From Choanephora cucurbitarum (Eukaryota > Mucoromycota > Mucoromycetes > Mucorales > Choanephoraceae): a DNA stretch of 18,034 nucleotides. The notes beneath the pieces were generated by a model. That model was given only the letters and a program-made list of their open reading frames with translations, was not told the DNA's origin and made no database searches. The stretch covers positions 1 to 18,034 of the forward strand of contig JAIWNI010000242.1 of assembly GCA_025331435.1 (NCBI GenBank). Direction: 5' to 3'. Below, in pieces: positions 9,248-18,034 of this stretch. The position numbers and the translations under genes are program-made. Within the stretch, counting starts at the first letter, position 1. Every line of letters starts with the position of its first letter.

Positions 9248-12000
9248 ATATCAGTACAGGTATAAGAAAGGGAGACTTATTGCAATAAAGCTGTTGTGAC
9301 CAAATGCTTTGCAAAGTAATGAACAAACTGCATTGATGCGTATTCTATGACAGGTAGAGATGCTACGTTTAACTCATCGAGTCGTTTAATCTGCAAGGCA
9401 ATTCTTTATGTTGCTTCCAAAGTAACTAAGCGCTCTTAACTAATACATATGATGTACTATTCAATGAAAAAATACAGGTCAACACTTGCAGTCAAAGATT
9501 CAATGTTTCACGGTTATATAATTGCTTACCTATGTAGATAACTGTATCGGATAACGACTTCAAACATATCAAGAGAAGAGGTACTCAATCCAAGGTATCC
9601 TTTGACGTTAGTTATAACGTAATAAGTCGATGTCCAGGATATAGTAGACAATCTTATCAAAGAGGACCAAAACTGATACAATCCTTCTGTCGTAGACTTG
9701 AGAGAGATGCTTGATAAGACAACCTATGGTCTGTTGAAGTTGATAAACATAGACCAAAAGGAATTATGCTATAATACATACATATCATAAATGTAAAAGT
9801 TAGTTAAATAATGCCTTCTGGTTTTAATAACACTTGCAGTACAACGTTTTGTAAATTCAGCTCGAACGAGATACTTTTAATACAAAAGTGATTGCGCTGC
9901 TAGGAAATTAATACCTCGTTGCTGATTTAAATCACTTTCAGATCGTTCATCACTTGGAAAAGAGGTGTCGAGATTCAATAAAAACCAGTTATTGCTTTCA
10001 GGTTATTTGATTGAGAAAGCATAAATAGGTGATATGCTGACAGGCAAGTTGATTAGGAAATATAAAAAGCGATTATGAAGAAAAAGAGTAGACGTGAAGT
10101 GAAAAAAATCTAGACCTTTTTTCTCTGGAAAAGCGAAATAGAAAGTGCTAGAAAAAAAGCCACATCACTCCTCTCATCCTATCTCCATAAATAGATGAGT
10201 TCGATGAGATCATCCACCCAAATAGGAAGCCACGTCATTGTATGCAACACATATTTGGCAACCGAATTCCTATAATTCGGATCCAATTCTTAAAAAGGAA
10301 CAGGTTTCTCTCAAATACCCAAATAGTCAAAGTAGTACTTTTAATGATTAAGTGAGGAATAGCTCATCTGTATGAATCAAATCAGTTAAACATGCAATTT
10401 AATGACATGTAAGATGATAAGCAAATAAGCTATAGATCATAGACTATGCATCTATTAATCACTTCACTGAAAGATGCTTTGTTTATTCAGATTCTAGAAA
10501 ATAAAGTAAAATTGATTCAAAAGCATCAGTACATTACATAAGCCATTCTCACAATCACCAATACAGAGCATTCCAAATTGGCTTTGTATGAAAATAACTA
10601 AACTTCAAATGAGTTCAAAATCTAATGTAAGAAGGGAAACGGTTAACCAACTATTCTCCCAACATTTCCAACAAATAAGCCATGATAGCATCGACAACCA
10701 TATTCGATACTATAACATAATGACAAAGCCTATTGCCGCTTTCAAATCATCTATAGAATGCACTGATCCAAATGACATATTAACAAGTTGATTACAATAT
10801 CCATAAATCACCAGATAGACATATGCATGAGCTGCTTACAATCCTCACATATGTGATCACATAATACCACGTTTGGTATACACCCAAATGAAAATTGTAG
10901 GCTTGCCTCTATATCCAATGATCCATTCGATGAGATTGCTGATCCTTTTGCATATAAATACATGATGTGATAGTGCCAACAGACTGAATGATACACTTTC
11001 TTATAGTTGACAAAGACTGACTCTTTTCATGCAATCTACAGCTTCTCAATTCCAGTAGTTTTCCTAGACTTCTCACTATCTACTCAATATTCGAAAAGGT
11101 CACTCACGCTATCACTGCAAATAGGCGGTGTCAAAGAGTCAAGTTGGATATTGAATTTGTGACAAGGAAACTCTCTCTTCATTGCCGAATAAAATATGAT
11201 GGCGGCAGTTGGTCAGTTAAACGTCAAACTTAAAAGGCCTCTTGTATTTGATCAGTCGAATCTATTCCACGTTCAACTCGAAATGATATGTACCGGGTAA
11301 TAAGTAGTCATAGATGAGAAAGTGTAAACACCAAAGCAACTTTATTCTTTAATAGAGTTGAATCGTCAAGAAAAACTGATTGAGGCATGCACTAAGTTGA
11401 GCCAATCTAAATTTTCCAGTTAGTAAAGTTCATTCAAACATGAAGTGTTGATTAACAACTCTTATTTTAATATCGAACCTTGTGGAAAGTGATGCAAGTC
11501 TATAGAAGAAAGAAAAATAAATAAAATGAAATAATCGATTGTCTCTCTAAAAAGTGGCTTATCTCGGGAAATAAGAATTAAATCAGAAGCAATCGTTCAG
11601 TTGAATAAGTTGCAAGTTGGCTCATATCTAAAAGGCTGAATGAAGTGAGCAAGTAAAACCACAAGCCCTTAATCGTGTCATCTGAAGCAGCCAAGAGTAA
11701 AGCCTCCTTATTCTAGCAGAAAACTAGTTGCCATATAGACTGATGAGCATGTTAAAGTGAGTACATAATCACGTCTAAGATAAATACTAACATAAGTGCA
11801 TCATTCAAAGACTAAGCAGCAGATAATTTAACCAAGGCAACAAACAAATCGATAGTCTTTGGGATCAAAGTAGCTTGGAATTGCGAATTCAAAAGAATCT
11901 TCAATAAAAGAACTACTTATTTAAATGAAACGAGAGTCAACATAGCCTTCCACACTGCTTAAGCGAATAAACCAATTTTGTGCCAACCACCCACCCATTA
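9248..12000. other. AT-rich spacer without a convincing gene
   Basis: Only short ORFs occur, such as 10588-10791 plus and 10808-10996 minus. They lack recognisable motifs, splice context or a codon pattern like the real genes nearby. I see no RNA gene or clear repeat. It is the outer right flank of the repeat-bounded block. Confidence 0.45.
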
Positions 12001-12009
12001 TTTATTCGA

Positions 12010-12240
12010 TAAAAAAGCTATACATGAAGAAAGAAAAGTAAAAGAGAGAAAGCAAGAAAAAAGGAATAAAAATAAAAGAAGAAAGAAAACGATCATTTTG
12101 AATGAGGATTAAAAATGAAAGAAAGGGATTAAGTTACCAAAAAAAAAGACAAAGGAAAAGAGAAACGAAGGAAGAGACAGAAAAAAAACAGAAAGGGATG
12201 AAGTGAAATGGAACGCAAAGAGACACAAAGACAAGTTAGT
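12010..12240 (+). repeat. Purine-rich low-complexity tract
   Basis: About 230 bases consist almost entirely of A and G (GAAAGAAAAG-type units) with scattered pyrimidines. It lies just downstream of the stop codon of the minus-strand gene ending at 12314. On that strand it is a polypyrimidine stretch, which might affect transcript ending or be simple sequence drift. Confidence 0.6.
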
Positions 12241-12574
12241 TCAAAGAGATTCAGTAATTCGTCTAGAAGATTAAAGGATATCAGCACGGATATATTGTAT
12301 GCATTAGAGCTTTTTACCTTCTCTTTGGCGATGGTGAATCGATTTCACTACCTAGAGGGTTCTCTGACCTATCTGAAAGAAGTTCAGAAGCCCAACTTGG
12401 TTCCCTACTTGATTCAGATCCTTGTTCAGATGGTGATGTAGAAGGCAAAGCGTCAACTTGCTGTTGTTGATGTTCTTGCTGATCATCTTCATCTGTGCGT
12501 CTACTTTTTTTTGTCTTTTTCGTTCGATTGGATGCTTTGTCGGATCTGGTCTTAGGTGCTTTTTTTTTGGTAAA

Positions 12575-12633
12575 CTATGATGTATAGAATAAGCATAAGG
12601 AAGTCAAATAATGGTTCACTAAAGTAGTATTAC
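12575..12633 (-). other. Second intron of the minus-strand gene (59 bp, phase 0)
   Basis: On the minus strand it runs from AAAG|GTAATA to CATCATAG|TTTACC. It joins the lysine-ending exon 2 to the lysine-rich exon 3 in frame. The 261-nt exon 3 then stays open up to its TAA. Confidence 0.65.
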
Positions 12634-13109
12634 CTTTTGAGGTTCTTTTCTAAACTTGTTGTGATAATATCTAGCGAGAATCATACTCTCCAACTAGAAA
12701 TCATCACATCGATAGGTTGGGATTCTGCTGATGTCTGCCAAAGTACGAAGCTGCTTCCAAGCATCCAGTCTTCTTTCATATGGAACTTCTGTGTATGTCC
12801 AGTGTTTCCAATCGCAGTTATCCTTTATCACCTGGTCTATCATAAAGTTGACAGCAGCTTTACCATGCATTTCTAATGTTTGCTGGTGTCTAGCCATTCT
12901 TGCTTCTTTCTCTAATCTGATTGCTGGTTCTTCCCTAAGATTTATAATGACTTGCTCGCCTAACCATTGCTGCAAAAAAATGTCCATTCGCTTTTGATAA
13001 TACTTGTTAGTATCACCACCAAGAACAAGACCAGTTGGCTTAGGGATTCGTTCATTCCAGAGTACAGGCCTATTATCAATTGAGCTTTGGAGCTGAGTGA
13101 CAACATCAT

Positions 13110-13165
13110 CTATAGTCAAACAAATGTATTAGAGCTCGTGTAAGTCAAAGTGTGATTTCCTGTAC
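13110..13165 (-). other. First intron of the minus-strand gene (56 bp, phase 1)
   Basis: On the minus strand it runs from ACACAAG|GTACAG to TTGACTATAG|ATGATG. Splicing gives ..STQDDVVTQL.. in frame, which reads more naturally than starting translation at the ATG next to the acceptor. Confidence 0.7.
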
Positions 13166-13409
13166 CTTGTGTTGACGTGAACTTGTTGAGGATGCTGTTG
13201 CATTTACCAACAACCTGTTGAAACGATGCAAAGTTGTTTTCCCATCTTTCCATAGAGTCTCTAATGATAACAACGTTTTCTTCGGTTTTTTGACAACAGT
13301 TCATGAGTGATTTGCTAGATTTCTTTGAGAATTTCATTTTTGAATATGTTATTGTTGAATGGATTGATTTGAAGTTTAAAGTAATAGATTTGGCAAAACT
13401 CTTTATCAC

Positions 13410-14560
13410 GAAAAAGTACTCTATATATATATGTATATTTACTGATCTCTTATGTTGGTGTATCTACAAAACAATGGCTTATTATCCGTCGGTGAATGAG
13501 CGGCTTGGCTGATGTTTATAATTCTACAATAGAGCTAGGTGTAAATCTTATGACCTCGGGATAATCAGCTAAAAAAAAAACAAACCCAAATCATCTAGAT
13601 TCAATCCCTTTCGCTACCATTTAGAATACGAAATGCACTTGATGTTATCCTGTTAACTGAAGATACACGGCAAGAGTATATCTTTTGTGGGATATAATTG
13701 AAAGGAGAGCATTTTCTATTTAAACAACTTAACGAAGGTCAAACCAAGTTTATGTTCAACCCAGATTGGATTAACAATGAAAGGCTTAAGTGATAACTAA
13801 AATGATTGTACAGCTTTAAATGCAACAATATGAAATCAATGTACCGTAACAAAATGGTAGATTACTTACAGCTACTGAAAAACCGTAAAGAACAATTCGT
13901 ATGTACCTATTACTGGATTTGTTATGGTCATGATTAATTGTAATCATGAGCTAATTTGATTTTCACTCAACGAACCAAGTATGCTAGATTAGTATAATCG
14001 TTTGTTCCAGCTTTTGTTTGATGACGGTACAAATAGTTGTGAGTGACTTATCTAATGTCGCTTTGTAATTGATCAGCAAACAAAGTAAAGTGCTGGTCCC
14101 CTTAAACCATCTAACAGCACAAGCACATAGTATAAACGTAACAAGCTTGGAAGGCTGATTGATCAAGTTGGCAAATTGACCTTCGGAAGTATTGTGCTTA
14201 AACTCAAGAGACTCAGCTGTTATTACTAAGTATTTGTTACTAATGTATCAACATTTTGGACACAATTAAAGCTTACAAAGTTCACGATTTTCATTCATAG
14301 TCCGTCCATGCATGATCAGGTATGCACATACTAGTATTATTTTATACTTTGTGCATTAAATCCCAAATCAGGCTATTATATTATATGGATCTGCATGTTA
14401 GGCGATCATGTTTAAAATTTGAAATGAAGAAAGGGGCTCATAGATATTACTACACTGACACATACAGTAAAGTTTCATTTATTGTTCATTCAATCAATGT
14501 GCTAAAAGCTTTCATCAGGCATGTATTGAACTTGGTTATGACAGTAGGTAAACGGAATTC
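13410..14560. other. Intergenic region between two divergent broken genes
   Basis: It lies between the 5' end of the minus-strand gene and the promoter of the plus-strand gene. A run of TATATATATG at about 13420-13431 lies shortly upstream of the minus-strand starts and may act as its TATA element. I otherwise see only short ORFs without support. Confidence 0.4.
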
Positions 14561-14561
14561 A

Positions 14562-14569
14562 TATAAATA
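14562..14569 (+). promoter_or_regulatory. TATA box of the zinc-finger gene
   Basis: TATAAATA is a canonical match about 108 bp before the ATG at 14677. It is followed by a pyrimidine-rich leader (14590-14670) typical of fungal promoters. Confidence 0.5.
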
Positions 14570-14676
14570 AACTTCAGCATTTGGTTGGTGCCTGTTCTTT
14601 TCTCAATTTTCACTCTCTGCTTCCACTCCATTTACTTTTCCCAAACTTCACAAGCTTTTATTTTACCATTATCAAT

Positions 14677-15180
14677 ATGTCTGCCTTACCTATCTGTATC
14701 TACTGCAAAAAGTCTTTCGCCAGTCAACGTGAGCTCGATTTGCACGAAGAAAGAGAACAGTGTACTCTTAAGTTTTCAGTAAACTTTTTACAAGGTAATC
14801 AACCTGATCAAGCACCCGAGGAGAACAATCTTCCAAGTGATGCAGAAGTAGCTGATCCCATTGGTGCTGATGACATTGACAGCCCAATGGCAATTGACTT
14901 GCCAATTACAGAAGAACAAGAAGCTGAGACTTCAGATATCTTCACTGGTAAGTTTGATGATCAGTGTGATTAACTATGCTCTCTCACTCATACTTGATAG
15001 ATGTTGTTTTTCAAGAGCCTGTAGAGGTCAATTGGGTACCCAGTGAGACTTTAACAGAGTTTCAGAAGGCTGAATTGGGTTTCATGCGCCTTTTAGAGGA
15101 ACATGGTACTCCTCGTCAACACCAACGAGACATAGTCAACTACTTTAATGCTAACTTCGCACCTCAGTTCAAAAAAGATG
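14677..15180 (+). pseudogene. Truncated N-terminus of a Plavaka/KDZ-like transposase gene
   Basis: Exon 1 (14677-14947) encodes MSALPICIYC followed by a C-x2-C-x12-H-x5-C zinc finger (C7, C10, H23, C29) and then a long acidic, Pro/Asp/Glu-rich linker. Intron 14948-15000 (GTAAGT..TTGATAG, phase 1) is followed by exon 2 (15001-15180). Exon 2 has a segment with the feel of the conserved region before the catalytic part of Plavaka-type transposases: a Trp, an acidic stretch, the helix KAELGFMRLLEEHGTPRQHQ, then DIVNYFN. Exon 2 ends at GATG|GTAACT, again a phase-1 donor, and no later exon exists: a T10 run and unrelated repeat sequence begin about 30 bases on. The catalytic DDE and later domains are missing, so the gene is a fragment. 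The family call comes from the layout (N-terminal finger, acidic linker, helical block), so it is moderate. A host zinc-finger gene cut by an insertion is the alternative. Confidence 0.5.
14948..15000 (+). other. Intron of the zinc-finger gene (53 bp, phase 1)
   Basis: It starts GTAAGT and ends ACTTGATAG. Joining ACTG to AT gives ..FTDVVFQEPV.. in frame. Without splicing the frame stops at 14971-14973. Confidence 0.75.
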
Positions 15181-15209
15181 GTAACTATAACTGTTGGCTT
15201 TACTGTACC

Positions 15210-15219
15210 TTTTTTTTTT
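15210..15219 (-). other. T10 run at the break point, possible poly(A) end of an inserted element
   Basis: Ten T's mark the point where gene-like sequence gives way to repeat sequence. As a minus-strand poly(A), this would fit the 3' end of a retroelement whose decayed body lies at 15220-15905 and beyond. This is inference; I have not identified a target-site duplication. Confidence 0.35.
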
Positions 15220-15249
15220 AACTAACACCACGGCAAATGGGATGTGTCT

Positions 15250-15348
15250 GATGCACATCCGGATGTGCACACCGCACATCCAAAATAAATGTGTATTTAG
15301 GGCCCATACATAGCCGAAATCTTGTATGATGCACATCCAAAATGTGCA
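15250..15348. repeat. Cluster of GCACATCC palindromes and hairpins
   Basis: A perfect 18-base palindrome TGCACATCCGGATGTGCA lies at 15252-15269. GATGCACATCC recurs at 15328-15338 within a 7-bp-arm hairpin (15330-15348), and a further CGCACATCCAAAAT starts at 15273. The repeated GCACATCC/GGATGTGC motif could bind a transposase or form cruciforms. It is absent from the related repeat at 1915-2262. Confidence 0.7.
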
Positions 15349-15491
15349 CCAGACATGTTTTCCGTGCACAATACATGTTTTTTTACTGCTTTAAGCTTTT
15401 TAAATAACGCTTTGTAATCCAATGAGAATGGCCATATAGACGGACAATGGGATAATGGCAACGAGTAGAGTTGACGAATTCTGTAGTATAT

Positions 15492-15905
15492 GAATGAACA
15501 TGTTTCTCGAAGCCTTTCTAGAACGATGGCGTGTTTCTTCTGTTTAATAGCCATATTGGGCTTCTTAAGATCAAGCGTCATTTAAAATTTAGGTATGCTT
15601 ATTGGGTGTATAATGTCAAATAGGGCTTCTTTATTATAATAAAATGTAGATCCTTATATATTCCATATTTGGGCACTTCTTTAGCGTACCATAGATTCCA
15701 GCCTTCGTTTTACTAGCTAGGATGATGCTTTAGGTTCTTCCGGATAGAACGGTACGTTGGGGATCCAGATGCGCCTTTTGGTTGACCCTGGAGAGCAATT
15801 TCTAGATGGATGGTAGGCTATTTCATGATGGATGCAGCCTTTAGAGAGTCTTCTAACGCTTGACAGATTCAGCGCTTGAATCAATTTTGCTTTGAAACCC
15901 AGCTG
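15492..15905 (-). repeat. Decayed repeat copy B, probable 3' end of an old minus-strand element
   Basis: This is the second copy of the family seen at 1915-2262, in the same orientation, with several small indels. Minus-strand 15800-15717 encodes 27 codons ending PEEPKASS and then TAG, matching copy A codon for codon in length. Upstream residues (..Y..RN.S..) also agree. The rest of the open frame is broken. Between this block and the T10 run at 15210 lie about 500 bases that would be the 3' untranslated region under the retroelement reading. Confidence 0.6.
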
Positions 15906-18034
15906 GATTTTTTTGTTCTTGGCTTGGTCAACTATTATTTTTTTTTCTTGAAGCCTCTAGACCAGACGATGCACATGGAGCAGTAGAACAACTCATCAGA
16001 AGAGTAGACAGTCGACACAAGAAGCGATATTGAAGAAGAAACAGTAGATAGATAGCCTATTTGAAAAAAAAAGAATAAAGATGAGACTTGAATCACTTTT
16101 AAAAAAAAAGTTGGAATCGTCCTCATTGACGCGTCTTTGTTACCAATGATGAGTACATCTTGTTCTTGAAGCAAGTGATTCGAAGTAGATCTTTGCGGAA
16201 ACCACAACTAAAGAAATAAACGCGCGAAATGGAATACATATTACAGCTTAAGGACCAGTTTTATCACCTTTCTCGACGTTGCTCGGAAGATTCCTAAGCT
16301 ATGCACCAGAATGAGTCATCACATGCGTCCATCAGTTTGGTAATATACCTCAGAGTCAAGTAGCAGAGTCAAGTTGGAATACAAGTTTGTTACATGGATA
16401 AAAACAAGCGACGCCAGTGTTGCAGGAGTCAATAGGAGGTAAGAATGTAACATTGAAGCAGGTCATCCACTGATGAGTACATCATGGCAGGCAGTAGGAT
16501 TATCTAGGCTTGTAGATATAGACAGATGGTTCCAGTTAGAAAAAAAAGCATATTCAGAGTACCAGAGCTAAGAAAAGTTGAAGTCAACCGAGTCAAATGG
16601 GCAATATGCAATTTGAATCATACAATATGAGGCATGATGGGATATAAGAGACAATGTAAGTAAACAGGAAGCATAAACCAGAAATAAGAGTGACTAAAAA
16701 AACAGATATTCTACAGTTAAAATGAGTTAGTCAACTGGCAATACAATAGATGAAGGGATTAAATAGGATACGATTATATGATGAGCCAGCAGAGACAAGC
16801 ATTAAAAGGAGGGATTAGTTAGAATAAGGCAAAGATGAGAAATATCTACGAAGATTGTAATGCAAATGGAAAGCTATATAGTCAACAGTAGCAAGAAGAG
16901 GATATCAAAATAGTGGCAGTATATATAAAAAGAACTTGGCTTCAGAAGTGAATAACACAGGTAGTAGCAGAGAAGAGTACCATTGATGATCATGAACATT
17001 GAAAGAGCAAACAGTATGGTATGCTTTGGAAACGATAACCGATAAGCATCTTTTAGTCCAAGGAATAAAAGCAAGAAGGTGTGTACGTGTTGTAGAAAGG
17101 CAACAAATCTTCAGGATGTTATAATTTGAAAAGCAGGTTAAAAAATATATGAAGAGGTAGCTATTACTTTAAAATAAAGCTTACCTTTACTGTGCATATA
17201 GTGGTGAGAAAAGAAAAGAAAATAAAAAATGGGGGATTAAAAAAAATGGCCAGTATTTAGTATAATCTGAGCAGTGATGGGAAGAAAAATAACTAATCAC
17301 CAATGAAGAGATGATGATATTTGAGAGAATAGGCAAATGTCTTGGACTTGCATGAATCTAATTGCAGTACTTCTAAAAAGCGATTTGAAGAACTGGTATG
17401 AATGAATGAAGACTTGAGATCAGGATAAAAAGCCAAACCGAATCAGAATGTATGAAAAAGTATTTATTGAGAACAAAAGCTTAAAATAATTCTAATTCAT
17501 TAACAGTTGAAAGTACATCATTGAATAAGAATACAATGATCGGTATAAGAGAGTGCATTTAGGATTAGAGTAAGTACACCTTTATAGTTACTGCACGAAG
17601 TTAAAAAACCTACTAGTAAAGTAAGAAGCAGAACATGCAGTGCTCTTATGGATTTATACTTATTTGGTTTCATGAAGAAGTTGAATAGATCCTTGATTTT
17701 AACCATTTCAATTGCTAGGCATGATGATGCACAAAAAGAACATGAACCAGGCAAAGGACAAATAGTATCGAACCCACAGACATAAGATATTCATTACAAT
17801 GTACAGAAGCATCATGCAATCCATAGTACCATTAACCTAAGAATCAATCCAAGTCTTAGATAGAGAATCTTAAATGCTTTAATGTTAATATGTTAACAAC
17901 CAAATGATAAGGCCAAATGTTTAAACGGTATATGAAAATAATGCTAAGGATGTTGCGATGAGAAATGATTGAACTGTATGCATCAGCTTTAGTGTAACCT
18001 CAAACATGATCATAACTTAAGATGAAGTATGCAT
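15906..18034. other. AT-rich stretch without an assignable gene
   Basis: Only short ORFs (60-90 codons) with biased composition occur. I see no conserved motif, RNA gene or clear repeat. A phrase near 15946 (CTTGAAGCCTCTAG..GACGATG) weakly echoes 15507-15530 (CTCGAAGCCTTTCTAG..CGATGG). If the minus-strand element reading of 15492-15905 is right, its upstream coding part should lie here but is no longer readable. Confidence 0.4.

Larger units (their letters stand above)
12314..13337 (-). pseudogene. Three-exon gene of unknown function with one in-frame stop
   Basis: I do not recognise the family. Exon 1 is 13337-13166 (57 codons plus one base; an alternative upstream Met lies at 13409). Exon 2 is 13109-12634 and exon 3 is 12574-12314. 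Both introns have GT..AG ends and the reading frame joins exactly across them. Exon 1 gives a helical, coiled-coil-like segment (SMERWENNFASFQQVVGKC). Exon 2 is rich in charged helices with aromatic and proline punctuation. Exon 3 is a disordered tail: a lysine/arginine-rich segment (KKKAPK..KKTKKSRR), a Q-rich patch, a Ser/Glu-rich segment and the end SPSPKRR, which suggests a nuclear protein. The oddity is TAG at 12696-12694. It stops translation at 195 residues, although the next 20 codons, the splice junction and all 86 codons of exon 3 stay open. Read through, the product is about 302 residues. Possible explanations are a recent nonsense mutation, a sequence error or an unrecognised splice. 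No alternative intron I tried removes the TAG convincingly. Confidence 0.6.

Noticed and set aside
10588..10791. 67-codon plus-strand ORF
   Set aside because: The composition is unremarkable, with no splice sites, promoter or recognisable motif. Chance ORFs of this length are expected in the window.
12208..12441. 77-codon plus-strand ORF
   Set aside because: It runs through the purine-rich tract and antisense to the well-supported third exon of the minus-strand gene.
15297..15581. 94-codon minus-strand ORF in the hairpin and repeat region
   Set aside because: It spans the GCACATCC hairpins and part of decayed repeat B. Its frame is not kept in copy A, so it is probably a chance opening.
1..18034. 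CRISPR array, prophage or bacterial operon
   Set aside because: There are no regularly spaced direct repeats, no ribosome binding sites and no compact gene clusters. The introns and TATA boxes point to a eukaryote.

Overview
The window looks like AT-rich, repeat-dense DNA of a fungus, probably an early-diverging lineage such as Mucoromycota. That placement is an inference. It rests on short introns (53-66 bp) with GT..AG ends, TATA boxes close to starts, Helitron and Plavaka-like sequence, and long AT-rich gene-poor spacers. There are no bacterial operons or ribosome binding sites.

Layout. 1-1348: AT-rich sequence with one weak 81-residue minus-strand ORF. 1351-9245: the main feature, a block of about 7.9 kb bounded by two perfectly matching, GC-rich 66-bp inverted repeats. 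Each repeat is bordered outside by TA and inside by a C-rich (left) or G-rich (right) tract. The block holds about 3 kb of non-coding, partly repetitive DNA and then a Helitron-type Rep-helicase gene (4474-9046, plus strand). That gene has a small zinc-ribbon first exon spliced to the main body. It encodes a complete HUH Rep domain and a complete Pif1-type helicase domain, but the two lie in different frames, with a +1 shift near 6912. Perfect terminal inverted repeats are not a standard Helitron feature, so this arrangement deserves the most attention.

9248-12313: AT-rich DNA without a convincing gene, ending in a purine-rich stretch. 12314-13337 (minus strand): a three-exon gene of unknown function with a nuclear-type basic/acidic tail and one in-frame TAG near the end of exon 2. 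14677-15180 (plus strand): the first two exons of a gene with a C2HC zinc finger, resembling the N-terminus of Plavaka/KDZ-type fungal transposases. It is cut off inside its second intron at a T10 run. 15220-15905 holds a hairpin cluster and a decayed minus-strand repeat. The conserved part of that repeat is shared with 1915-2262, and both copies keep a 28-codon C-terminal block without indels. 15906-18034 shows nothing I can assign.

Taken together, this is a graveyard of mobile elements with one comparatively young unit, the inverted-repeat-bounded Helitron, lying next to older broken ones. The Helitron protein would nick, unwind and copy DNA by rolling-circle transposition. The other genes show no evident functional link to it.
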